Shown in pieces: positions 1 to 12,500 of a stretch of 64,000 bases of DNA. The translations under genes were made by a program, and so were the position numbers. Position 1 is the stretch's first letter. The number at the start of each line of letters is the position of its first letter. Source of the DNA: Branchipolynoe longqiensis (taxonomy: Eukaryota; Annelida; Polychaeta; Phyllodocida; Polynoidae); the NCBI GenBank assembly GCA_030323885.1, contig CM059192.1, positions 255,001 through 319,000 on the forward strand, in the 5' to 3' direction. The notes below the pieces were generated by a model. That model ran no database searches. It was not told the DNA's origin and saw only the letters and a list, made by a program, of their open reading frames with translations.

Positions 1-835
1 AGGGTCATGGGTGAAAGGATGCTGTAACAAACCACAAAAGGGACGGGATCCTCTCCCGCAGGCCTGTATATCATCCGGGTAGATGTACATAGTAGGCTAA
101 GGTATCATACTCATATTAGGAAAAAAAACTTTGAAAAATACAAAAAAAAATATTATAGCAACTACTAACACCCAAAGCTCCAAGCAGTTGGCCCGAGCAA
201 GACCAGGTAAATACTCCTGAGTGAGGGACCAGACAAAAACAGAATCACAGCTGCCCCGCATTGAAAACAAGCACCCTCACAGGAGCTTATATGCTATGGA
301 CAGAGTAAATAACTTGTCACACAAAAAAAAATTAAAAAAAATGGGTCAGTAAATAGGTCATGGGGTCAGCCAGTGCGTTCAATAAATAGGGCATGGGGTC
401 AGACAGTGTGTTCAGTAAGTTGGGCATGGGGTCAGACAGTGAGGTTACTAAGTAGGGCCTGGGCTCAGTCAGTAGGTCAAGGGGTCAGTTAGTATAGCTC
501 ACTAAGTAGGTCATAAGGACAGTTAGTGGAACCCACTAAGTAGGTCATAAGGTCAGTTTGAAGGCTCAGAAAGTAGGTCAACAAGTCAGTCAGCGGGGTA
601 CACTGATTAGGTCAGGAGGGTACAATCAAGAGGATTATTCCTTGTAATAGGGGAAATAGAACAAATAATAGAACTTCTATTAAAACTATAATAGTCACTG
701 ATATTTTATTGAAATATTGCTGATTTAATTGTTCTTTTATTGTGTTTCAAATTACATATCTGATCATTTTCACCATTATATTCCGCTATGAAACCTTAAA
801 CCCATGTAAGTACAACAGACATTTAGACGTGTTCT
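1..835. other. Intron sequence, no gene seen
   Basis: This stretch lies in the intron after exon 26. Between about 345 and 620 it has imperfect units of roughly 30 bp built on GGGTCAGTCAGTAGGTCA. The rest is AT-rich with no coding pattern or transposon ends that I recognise. Confidence 0.6.
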
Positions 836-3411
836 TTGGGTACTCACATAGCAGGTTTCGTGTACTCACCTAGCGTGTTTCAGGTTCTCACATAGTGAGT
901 TTCAGGTACTCACATAGCAGGTTTCAGGTACTCACATAGCGGGTTTCAGGTACTCACATAGTGGGTTTCAGGTACTCACATAGCGGGTTTCAGGTACTCA
1001 CATAGCGGGTTTCGGGTACTCACATAGCGGGTTTCAGGTACTCACATAGCGGGTTTCAGGTACTCACATAGCGGGTTTCAGGTACTCACATAGCGGGTTT
1101 CAGGTACTCACATAGCGGGTTTCAGGTACTCACATAGCGGGTTTCAGGTACTCACATAGCGGGTTTTGTGTACTCACATAGCGGGTTTCAGGTACTCACA
1201 TAGCGGGTTTCAGGTACTCACATAGCGGGTTTCAGGTACTCACATAGCGTGTTTCGGGTACTCATATAGCAGGTTTCAGGTACTCACATAGTGGGTTTCA
1301 GGTACTCACATAGCGGGTTTCAGGTACTCACATAGCGGGTTTCGGGTACTCACATAGCGGGTTTCAGGTACTCACATAGCGGGTTTCAGGTACTCACATA
1401 GCAGGTTTCAGGTACTCACATAGCAGGTTTCAGGTACTCACATAGCGGGTTTCATGTACTCACATAGTGGGTTTTGGGTACTCACATAGCGGGTTTCAGG
1501 TACTCACATAGCAGGTTTCAGGTAGTCACATAGCAGGTTTCAGGTTCTCACATAGCGGGTTTCAGGTACTCACATAGCGTGTTTCAGGTACTCACATAGT
1601 GGGTTTCAGGTACTCACATAGCGGGTTTCAGGTACTCACATAGCGGTTTTCAGGTACTCACATAGCGGGTATCAGGTACTCACATAGCGAGTTTCAGGTA
1701 CTCACATAGCATGTTTTGTGTACTCACATAGTGGGTTTTGGGTACTCACAGAGCAGGTTTCGGGTACTCACATAGACGGGTTTGGGTACTTATGTAGCGA
1801 CTTTCATGTACTCACATAGCGGGTTTTGTGTACTCACATAGCGGGTTTCAGGTATTCACATAGCGGGTTTTGTGTACTCGCATAGCGGGTTTTGGGTACT
1901 CACATAGCGGGTTTCATGTACTCACATAGCGGGTTTCAGATACTCACATAGCGGGTTTCATGTACTCACATAGCGGGTTTCGGGTACTCACATAGTGGGT
2001 TTTGGGTACTCACATAGCGAGTTTTGTGTACTCACATAAGGGGTTTCGGATACTCACATAGCGGGTTTTGGGTACTCACATAGCGAGTTTCGTGTACTCA
2101 CATAGCGGGTTTCGGGTACTCACATAGCGGGTTTTGGGTACTCACGTAGCGAGTTTCGTGTACTCACATAGCGGGTTTCGTGCACTCACATAGTGGGTTT
2201 GAGGTACTCACATAGTGGGTTTCGGGTACTCACATAGCGGGTTTCAGGTACTCACATAGTGGGTTTCAGGTACTCACATAGCGGGTTTCAGGTACTCACA
2301 TAGCGGGTTTTGGGTACTCACATAGCGGGTTTCAGGTACTCACATAGCGGGTTACAGGTACTCACATAGCGGGTTTCAGGTACTCACATAGTGGGTTTCA
2401 GGTACTCACATAGTGGGTTTCAGGTACTCACATAGTGGGTTTCAGGTACTCACATAGCAGGTTTCAGGTACTCACATAGCGGGTTTCGGGTACTCACATA
2501 GCGGGTTTTGGGCACTCACATAGTGGGTTTCAGGTACTCACATAGCGGGTTTTGTGTATTCACATAGCGGGTTTCATGTACTCACATAGCGGGTTTCGGG
2601 TACTCACATAGCATGTTTTGTGTACTCACATAGTGGGTTTTGGGTACTCACAGAGCAGGTTTCGGGTACTCACATAGCAGGGTTTGGGTACTTACATAGC
2701 GACTTTCATGTACTCACATAGCGGGTTTCGTGTACTCACATAGCGGGTTTCGGGTATTCACATAGCGGGTTTCGTGTACTCGCATAGCGGGTTTTGTGTA
2801 CTCACATAGCGGGTTTCATGTACTCACATAGCGGGTTTCAGATACTCACATAGTGGGTTTCGTGTACTCACATAGCGGGTTTCGGGTACTCACATAGTGG
2901 GTTTTGGGTACTCACATAGCGAGTTTTGTGTACTCACATAATGGGTTTTGGATACTCACATAGCGGGTTTTGGGTACTCACATAGCGAGTTTCGTGTACT
3001 CACATAGCGGGTTTCGGGTACTCACATAGCGGGTTTTGGGTACTCACGTAGCGGGTTTTGTGTACTCACATAGCTGGTTTTGGGTACTCACGTAGCGAGT
3101 TTTGCGTACTTACATAGCGAGTTTTGTGTACTCACGTAGTGGGTTTTGGGTACACACATAGCGAGTTTCGTGTACTGACATAGCGTGTTTCGTGTACTGA
3201 CATAGCGTGTTGGGGGAACTCGCATAGCGGGTTTTGTGTACTCACATAGCAGGTTTTGGGTACTCACATAGCGAGTTTCGTGAACTGATATAGCGTGTTG
3301 GGGGAACTCACATAGCAGGTTTCGGGTACATAGCGGGTCTCATTCTCATGTAGCGTGTTTCGTGTACTCACGTAGCGGGTCTAGGGTACGTAGCGGATTG
3401 CGTGTACTCAC
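836..3411. repeat. 22 bp minisatellite, about 115 copies, containing a splice donor
   Basis: The plus-strand unit is approximately CAGGTACTCACATAGCGGG plus TTT (22 bp). On the coding strand each unit carries TATGTGAGTAC, a good splice donor match, and the unit at 3400-3420 is the actual donor of exon 26. Copies are well conserved, with C/T and A/G variants. Confidence 0.95.
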
Positions 3412-3592
3412 GTAGCGGGTCGCCACTGATGATGGAGTACGTGAGCTTGGCGTTCTGCCCCGAGTCTCCGTCCGTGGCGGAGACCTGCACCACGGAGTAC
3501 TGCACCGGCACGTCCTCCGACACCGTCCGGTTGTACGTCGTCTGGCCGAACCGCGGCGTGTGGTCGTTATCGTCCGTCAGCGTCACGTAGAT
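3412..3592 (-). CDS. Cadherin exon 26: EC10/EC11 linker and EC11 start
   Basis: Residues 1097-1156 plus one base. The linker LTDDNDHTPRF is followed by YNRTVSEDVPVQ (sequon at Asn1117), the calcium motif ATDGDSG and LTYSIISGD. Acceptor TGACAG|ATCTAC, donor CTAC|GTGAGT, phase 1. It is the last exon in the window; its donor is the edge unit of a 22 bp array of about 2.5 kb. Confidence 0.92.
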
Positions 3593-6500
3593 CTGTCAGC
3601 CGGGGACCGGGAGGGGGGCGGGACGGGCCGGGGGGAAGGAGCCGGGAGGAGGGGCGGGACGGGCCGGGGGGAAGGAGCCGGGAGGAGGGGCGGGACGGGC
3701 CGGGGGGAAGGAGCCGGGAGGAGGGGCGGGACGGGCCGGGGGGAAGGAGCCGGGAGGAGGGGCGGGACGGGCCGGGGGGAAGGAGCCGGGAGGAGGGAGG
3801 GCCGGGGGGAAGGAGCCGGGAGGTGGGGAGGGACGGGCCGGGGAAAAGGAGCCGGGAGGAGGGGCGTGACGGGCCGGGGGGAAGGAGCCGGAGGGGGGAG
3901 GGACGGGCCGGGGGAAGGAGCCGGGCGGAGGGGCGGGGCGGGATGGGGGGGCAGGAGCCGGGAGGAGGGGGCGGGACGGGCCGGGGGGAAGGAGCCGGGA
4001 GGAGGGGCGGGACGTGCCGGGGGGAAGGAGCCAGGAGGAGGGGAGGGACGGGCCGGGAGGAAGGAGCCGGAAGGAGGGGCGGGACGTGCCGGGGGGAAGG
4101 AGCCGGGAGGAGGGGCGGGACGGGCCGGGGGGAAGGAGCCGGGAGGAGAGGCGGGACGGGCCGGGGGAAGGATCCGGTAGGAGGGGCGGGACGTGCCGGG
4201 GGGGAAGGAGCCGGGAGGAGGGGCGGGCCGGGCCGGGGGGAAGGAGCCGGGAGGAGGGGCGGGACGTGCCGGGGGGGAAGGAGCCGGGAGGAGGGGCGGG
4301 GCGGGATGGGGGGCAGGAGCCGGGAGGAGGGGCGGGACGGGCCGGGGGGAAGGAGTCGGGAGGAGGGGAGGGGCGGGAGGAGGAATAGGAGGGGCGGGTG
4401 GGAGCAGATAGGTGAGTGTGAGAGCGAAATAGCCAACTGGATCTACACAGATGTTCCTAATGACTGTGTATATATATGTGTGACAAGTAACGAGGTAGAT
4501 CCACAAACACGTACTCTTCAGGCATCTATCTATGTCTAACAATCAGTTACTGACCTTGTTAAATCTGCATAGTCCGATGAAATATCAAATTTTCAAAACC
4601 AAACCAATTATCTAGATTTGATTTTACATATCTAACTTAGATACTGATGCACTTATTAAGTATTTGTTTCTGCGTAGAAGGCAATACTGAGTCAGTTTAA
4701 CAGAACCTGTTACTGCAGAGGTCTATGGTGTCAGAGTTTTGCAAGCTTGCCAAAACTAATTTTCCATGTTTGCACGCAAAATATCTCAAAAGTTTACCAT
4801 TTAAAATAAAAGTAACTTTGAACTAATGTATAGTAGATACTAGTGATCGATCTAATATATTTATCTCAGAAAAAATACAGAAATTCAAAACCATCGGACT
4901 ATACAACTGTCCGGACCCCTGTTCCGTGTACACGGTGAGTGTCTGCCGGGCCGTGCTGCAGTGCGGCCCGGGCGGTGTGACGGGCCGTGCTGCAGTGCGG
5001 CCCGGGCGGTGGTTGACGGGCCGTGCTGCAGTGCGGCCCGGGCGGTGTCTGCCGGGCCGTGCTGCAGTGCGGCCCGGGCGGTGGTTGACGGGCCGTGTTG
5101 CAGTGCGGCCCGGGCGGTGGTTGACGGGCCATGCTGCAGTGCGCCCCGGGCGGTGTCTGACGGGCCGTGCTGCTGTACTTACGGGGATGTTGGTGGACCT
5201 GCGGTCGTTCGGCCGGTTCGGGCTGTCGTACGCCTCCACGTTCAGCGTCAGGACGCTCGTTGTCTCCCGGTCCAGGACGGCGCCAGCCTGCACCCGCACC
5301 ACGCCCTGCAGGGGGAGTAAAACTTGTTTTATTTAATACCCCTGTCACACTACAACGTAATGAGCGAACGTGAGCCTAACGTGGTGATATTTCGTCATTA
5401 CGTTGATGTACGTTGGATTACGTTATGATGACGTCATAATGACGTTAGACTGATGTCGATCTACGTCACATTACGTCATGTTACGTCGAGTTACATCGAA
5501 GTTTTGGACATGTTCAAAAGTTTCGACGTAGCTCGAACTTAAGGGTTTACGTTCGCCGTACGTTCTGTTCACGTTCACTGAACGTCAATGACGTTAAACG
5601 GACGTTAGGCAAATGTTCCTCACTACGTTCCACTACGTTCCACTACGTTCCACTACGTTCCACTCGTTGACCCATATTAAAGCTGGTGGAAACGTCAATG
5701 CGGCGTAATGGGAAAGTCAGGAGAAAGTCAGGAGAACGTCAGGAGAACGTCAGGAGAACATGCATTCAACGTACGTTCAACGTCTCATGACGTAGCTAAC
5801 GTCATGTAACGTTCTTCTGGCGATGGAATAACGTTAATAACGTTCCATGATCGTCATTACGTTGACCTCTCTCGTTGAATGACGGTATCACTACGCTTTA
5901 CCGACGTTACGCTCTCGTCCACTACGCTGCATCCACGTTCAACTTGTGCCCGAATTTGCATACTACGCCGAGAAGTTCAACGTTCTTCACGTTCTCCCTA
6001 CGTCGACGTCGTTACGTCGTAGTGTGACAGGGCCATTACGACTCTAGAGCACATTGATTTTCATATCATCTGCCAATGGATGACAAACATATGGTCATTC
6101 TGACATATTTCCTTGGAAGAAACCCGCTGCCACCACATAGGCTCCTCTTTACGATAAGCAGCAAGGGGTCTTTTATATGCACATTCCCACAGACAGGACA
6201 GCACATACCACATACCTTTGATGAACCAGTTGTGGACCACTGGTTGGAATGGAAAATAGCCCAAACTGCAAATGGATCCACTGAGCAGAATCGATCCGAT
6301 GACCCACACCTTCACGGGTGTACACTCTACTGCCTGAGCTACCTCCCGCTTCCCGAGAGGCGGGGAGTCACGGGGGAGGGAAGGGGGAAGGGGGAGAGGA
6401 GGAGGGAGCGGGGAGGGAGGGGAAGGGGGAAGGGGGAGGGGGAGGGGCATATGTTTTCTATATGTGTTCCAAGCCGGTTGCTTCTAGGTGGTGTAGTTTT

Positions 6501-9500
6501 AGAGATATTTCACTTTTTCTGTATGAAGATTGCTCACGACCATTGACAATGCATTGAGTTTGCCGATACGCGCAGTTCAAAACGTGTATTTTATTCAAAG
6601 TTCAATGAAATGTAGAACCCTAACCTTATAAATTTAATATAATCTATTCATTGAATATGTTTTCTGTATGTGTTCCAAGCGGGTTGCTTCTACGTGGTGT
6701 GGTTTTAGAGATATTTCACTTTTTCTGTATGAAGATTGCTCATGGCCATTGACAATGCATTGAGTTTGCCGGTACGCGCAGTGCAAAACGTTAGGTTTAT
6801 TCAAAATTAATAGAAATACAGAACCCTAACCTTATAAATTTAATATAATCTATTCATTGAATATGTTTTCTATATGTGTTCCAAACGGGTTGCTTCTAGG
6901 TGGTGTGGTTTTAGAGATATTTCACTTTTTCTGTATGAAGATTGCTCACAGCCATTGAGTTTGCAGTGTGACCCTGTGTTGTTCTGCAGCCAAGCTGCGA
7001 GCGCACTGACCTAAATACCTATCCTGACGTCAAATGAAATAGGTCTATAGGAACAGAGCAGGAGTAGAGGTATGTGTGCAGGTCACCTGTTTCTATAGAT
7101 CTGAGTCGAGCATTCACTCGCTAACTAGACCTGCTGTTTTCCTACATTGCACGTGACAACGCCTGACCTTGACCTTACACCGTGTTAGTCTCTGGCGAAT
7201 CCAGCATTTTAGACAATTTTAAAACAAAAAGCTATAACATCTGGTGACCTGCGGCCCATATCATGAATACCGGAAGTAGAACCCCATAGCGCTCCCTATG
7301 GTGACCACCGGAAGTAGAAACCCACAGCGCCCCCTACCATGACTAACGGAAGTAGAACCCAACAGTGGCGCCCTCTACTGTGACTATTGGAAGTAGAACC
7401 CCCTAGTGGCGCCCCCTACCAATAGTACCAGGACTACCGGAATAGAACCCCACAGTGGCGCCCCCTTCCTGTTACTACCGGAAGTAGAACCCCACAGTGG
7501 GGCCCCCATCCTGTTACTACCGGAAGTAGAACCCCACAGCTCCCACAACCGTGACTACCGGAAGTAGAACTCTACAGCGCCCCCTACCATAACTACCATA
7601 ACTAGAACCCCACAGTGGCGCCCCCTGCCGTGACTACCAGAAGTAGAACCCCCTAGTGGCGCCCCCTGCCATGACTACCAGAAGTAGAACCCCACAGTGG
7701 CGCCCCCTATCATGACTAACAGAAGTAGAACCGCACAGTGGCGCCCCCTACCATGACTGGAGAAGTAGAACCCCACAGCGCCCCGACCATAACTACCGTA
7801 ACTGGAACCCCATATCTCCCCCTACCATGACTACCGGAGGTAGAACCCCACAGTGGCGCCCCCTATGGTGACTACCGGAAGCATAAACCCACAGTGGCGC
7901 CCTCTATGGTGAATACCGGAAGCATAAACCCACAGTGGCGCCCCCTATGGTGAATACCGGAAGCATAAACCCACAGTGGGGCCCCCTATGGTGAATACCG
8001 GAAGCATAAACCCACAGTTGCGCCCCCTATCATGATTAATACAAGTAGAAACCCACAGTGGCGCCCCCCTATCCTGATAAATACAAGTAGAACCCCACAG
8101 TGGCGCCACCTACCGTGACGGCGTCTATGGTGAATCGGTCCAGTCGGTCCTTGAGGCTGTAGCGCACCACCCCGTAGTCACCAAGGTCAAGGTCGCTGGC
8201 CGACACGACGACGACGATACTTGCGGCCGGCGCGTTCTCCTTCAGGTCGATGTTGTACTCCAGCTACAGGAGGTTGGTGTTTTAACGCCGTTTGGGCATT
8301 CATTAAACTGGCACCGCCCGAGGAAAGTAGCCAGGTTTCTCAACCCAACCACTCAGCTCGGTCCTGCACCTCCACGCACACACCGACATTAACTTCAAAT
8401 ATCGCAAATTGTCAAAACCAAAACAATTATCTGGAATTGATTCTACAAATCTAACTTAGATACTGATGCATGTATTAAGCATTTGTTGCCACTTAGCAGG
8501 GAATACTGAGGCAATTTAATAGAACCTGTTACTGCTAAAGCCTATGGTGTCAGAGTTTTGGCAAGCTTGCCAAAACTAATTTGACATGTTTGCACTTCAA
8601 ATATCTCAAAACATAACTGTTTAAAATAAACAGGACTTGAAGCTAAGGTAAGGTCGATTATAATGGTCAGGTTAATCTATCTATCTCAGATAAATTACAG
8701 AAACTCAACACCATCGGACTATGCAACTTTAAATAGCTGAATTAATTAAATTGATTATCTCGCAGACTGTCTCATAACCATTTAAGTACTTACTCATTAA
8801 ATCGACTAATAGAATGAACACTTTTGCATGACATTTCTAAAATTATCTGAATTAAATCAACTAGTTAAGGTAATTAAATCAAGTGTTAACCAATTAAACC
8901 AACCACTTAAAGCCGCATAGTTTAATGAATAACAATTAACCAAAATGCTGACCTAGATTTGATCTTACAAGTTAAACTGAGATATTGCTGTTACTTAAAG
9001 TTGCGTAGTTCGATGGTTTTGAATTTCTGTAATTTTTCTGAGATAAATAGATTAGATCGATCACTAGTATCTACTTTACATTAGTTCAAAGTAACTTTTA
9101 TTTTAAATGGTAAACTTTTGAGATATTTTGAGTGCAAACATGGAAAATTAGTTTTGGCAAGCTTGCCAAAACTCTGACACCATAGACTTCTGCAGTAACA
9201 GGTTCTGTTAAATTGACTCAGTATTTACTGCCTTCTACCCAGAAACAAATGCTTAATAAGTGCATCAGTATCTAAGTTAGATATGTAAAATCAAGTCTAG
9301 ATAATTGGTTTGGTTTTGAAACTTTGATATTTCATCGGATTATGCAGCTTTAATAACTATTTGTGTCTGGATCGAACTTAGAAGGAATATTAATTGAAAT
9401 TAATGGAACTTTGAAGTCTGTGGTGTGCAGCATATTAACTTCAAATATCTCCAAAGTTAATCCTTTAAAACTAAAGTTATTTAAAATCACACCAAAGTAG

Positions 9501-12500
9501 CTGGTTGGTTGGTTTTGGGGTTTTACATCCTGGCAACATCCAAGGTCATATCAGGACGGGTAGCACGAAAGTATATTAACGATCAATCTAATATATTTAT
9601 CTAAAGAAATATATGGGAGAATCTGAAAACGCTCGGATAATGCGGCTTTAAGTGGGTCACGTGGTGTTCGTGGGGGGGCGGACCTGGGAGAAGGTGGGCG
9701 TATTGTCATTGATGTTGATGACGTTGACGCGGACGCTGGCTGTTGACGTCAGAGGCGGGCGTCCGTTGTCGGCCGCCGTCAGCACGAAGAACGCAGTCTG
9801 AGTCTTCTCGTAGTCGAGCAGACGCTTCATCGTCACCACACCTGTCGGAACAAGTCGATTACTCAACCACCACACAAAAAGGTCAACTAGTCTATCACTA
9901 GTACTCACATAGATCCCACATTGTGTGCTGCAGAGAGGGTCAACTTCTCGATCACTAGTACCCACATAGAACCCATATTGTGTGCTGCAGAAAGGGTCAA
10001 CTTCTTGATCACTAGTACCCACATAGAACCCACATTGTGTGCTGCAGAAAGGGTCAACTAGACCATCACTAGTACCCACATATATCCCACATTGTGTGCT
10101 GCAGAAAGTGTCAATTAGTCAATCACTAGTACCCACATAGAACCCACATTGTGTGCTGCAGAAAGGGTCAACTAGTCAATCACTAGTACCCACATATATC
10201 CCACATTGTGTGCTGCAGAAAGGGTCAACTAGTCAATCACTAGTACCCACATATATCCCACAGTGTGTGCTGCAGAAAGGGTCAACTAGTCAATCACCAG
10301 TACCCGCATATAGCCTGCATCGTTGACTGGTTGACATTCTATCCAACTCAGCCTGCATTTCCTTCTGCAACCATGGCGGACCAGCCGAGGACTACTCGCA
10401 GTCAGACTGCATGGTCGTCTGCAGAGAACAATGTCGTCGCCGTCAAGAAAAAGATTTACATTCTAAACAGCAGAATGTGTTCACTTAAGTCCTTTCATTT
10501 TTGCAAATGGGGAACTCTAGGTCCAGACATTTACTTCAACTTCAACAACATCCGGTACAAACAGCGGCCTACAGGTGAACTAACCCCGAATATAGATGAA
10601 CAGAAAGAATTCGCTGCAGAACTGGACACGGCGTATATTTGGAATTAGTGCTGCGCCACCTAAATTTGTAAACGTGTTGTGCACACAATGGCGGATAGCT
10701 TTTGTTGCAACACAGAACTGACCATCCTGGTCCATACTCAGCGCCTTCAAATAAATCCCGCATAGTGGAATACGCCCAGCGACTGATGAGTTAATGTCTT
10801 GCAGAAACCAAATGTTGTCTGCTCTCACTAAGCAATCAGCAGACGATATTTGACTGAGTGACAGCTCAGAGGAAATAACACTTCCACAGTTTGAATTATC
10901 GCCTACCCGAGTGCCTTCATTAATGGGGTACTTCAGAATCAATCCCACAGGTGGCACTGTGGTACAATTCGGGTCATCGCTGTATCATTGTACAGCGTTT
11001 CTGTAGTGAGAGCATTGATGTATAATTTATAAACAGATGAGCATCCATATGCAGAGTGAGAGGTGGTGGTTGGTTGGGCGCTGCCTGGAGTAGGCATTGC
11101 ACAGAGAAGTAGCTGCACAAGGCCGATATGAAATCCCGATACATGCCGTAAGTCAGACACATTATCCCCTGGACGTGCCCGGACCTGCTGTACATATCCG
11201 TGGATCACAGCCTTCCCATGTGGAACGACCGATGTTCGGATCCTGGCCGAGTCTAACCAATGACTTATAAAATTGGTACTTGTTGCTGCCTGGTGCTTGA
11301 TTACTAGGTTATGACAAGGACTGGTTGCACAGTGTCAGGATAATGTGACTGTGTGGGACATCAGGACATGGTACTGGCAGGCCTGATCTCCTACTGAGGC
11401 AGCACTATAAAGTCGCCATGAGCGCACACTCTCACAAGTCTGTACCCATCCTGGTATGACCTAGGATCTTACTGGGGCATAAAATTACACCAATCAACCA
11501 ACCTCCCCCGGCCCTCTTAGAGGACTGGGGTTGGGCTTCTAGGTTACCATTCTCTGTCCGCCCACTCGCACTGCCCCACTACCCACCGGAAGCCAACTCC
11601 CGGCCGCATGGGACCGCCTTTGTCAGTGCACATACAGCGCTGCAGATTTGCAGCCTACAGCGTGCCAACGCGACTGAAAACTCCCCCAAACAAACAAACA
11701 CTGTAGAACAACGGGATGCCCGAATTGCGCAGTCGCGCCATCTGTCGACTAAACTTCTAGATACTGCACCCCCCCTCCTCCAGACCCGGGATGCACAGGT
11801 TACATGGTGCCGCTACCTGTCACATGGTGCCGTTACCTGTCACTTGGTTGACGCTGAAGAAGTCGCCCGGGTTGCTGATGATGCGGTAGTCTACGACCGC
11901 GTCGTGCGGGTCGGAGGCGGCCAAGGTGGCCACATAGAAGTTCACGGGCTGCTCCTCCAGCACGCTCACGTTCAGATGCGGGTTCTGCGGGGTCCACGGC
12001 TTCGCGAACACGGGCGGACCGCTGTTCACCTCGAGCAGGTCGATGATCAGCGTCGCTGCAAGGTAAAGGTCGGCCAGGCATGGTTTCAGTTGGCGTGCTT
12101 TGAGCAGGCTGCTGTTATTTGTCCCGTATTAAAGTTGCAAAGTCCGATGGTTTTGAGTTTCTGCCATTATTTCTTTGAGGTAAATGTATTGAATTTAATA
12201 GTTATAATTTACCTTATTTCAGTTTGAAGTGACTTATTTTAAATGGCTAACTTTTTAGATATTCGAAGTCTAAATATGTCAAATCAGTTTTGGAAAGCAT
12301 GCCCAAACTCTGACATGATAGGCTTCTGCAGTAACAGGTTCTATTAAATTGCCTCAGCGTTCCGTTCTATGTGGTGATAAATGTTTAATAGGCGCACTAT
12401 TATCTAAGTTAGATCTGTAGAATTAAATCTAGATAATTGTTTTGGTTTTGTAAATTTGATGCTTCATCGGACAATGCAGCTCTAACTGCAGCAGTCCCTC

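Noticed and set aside
836..3411. CRISPR-like direct repeat array
   Set aside because: Units are contiguous with no unique spacers; the sequence is eukaryotic.
3560..4542. Long Gly/Arg- and Pro-rich frames on both strands
   Set aside because: Products of the 36 bp GC-rich array.
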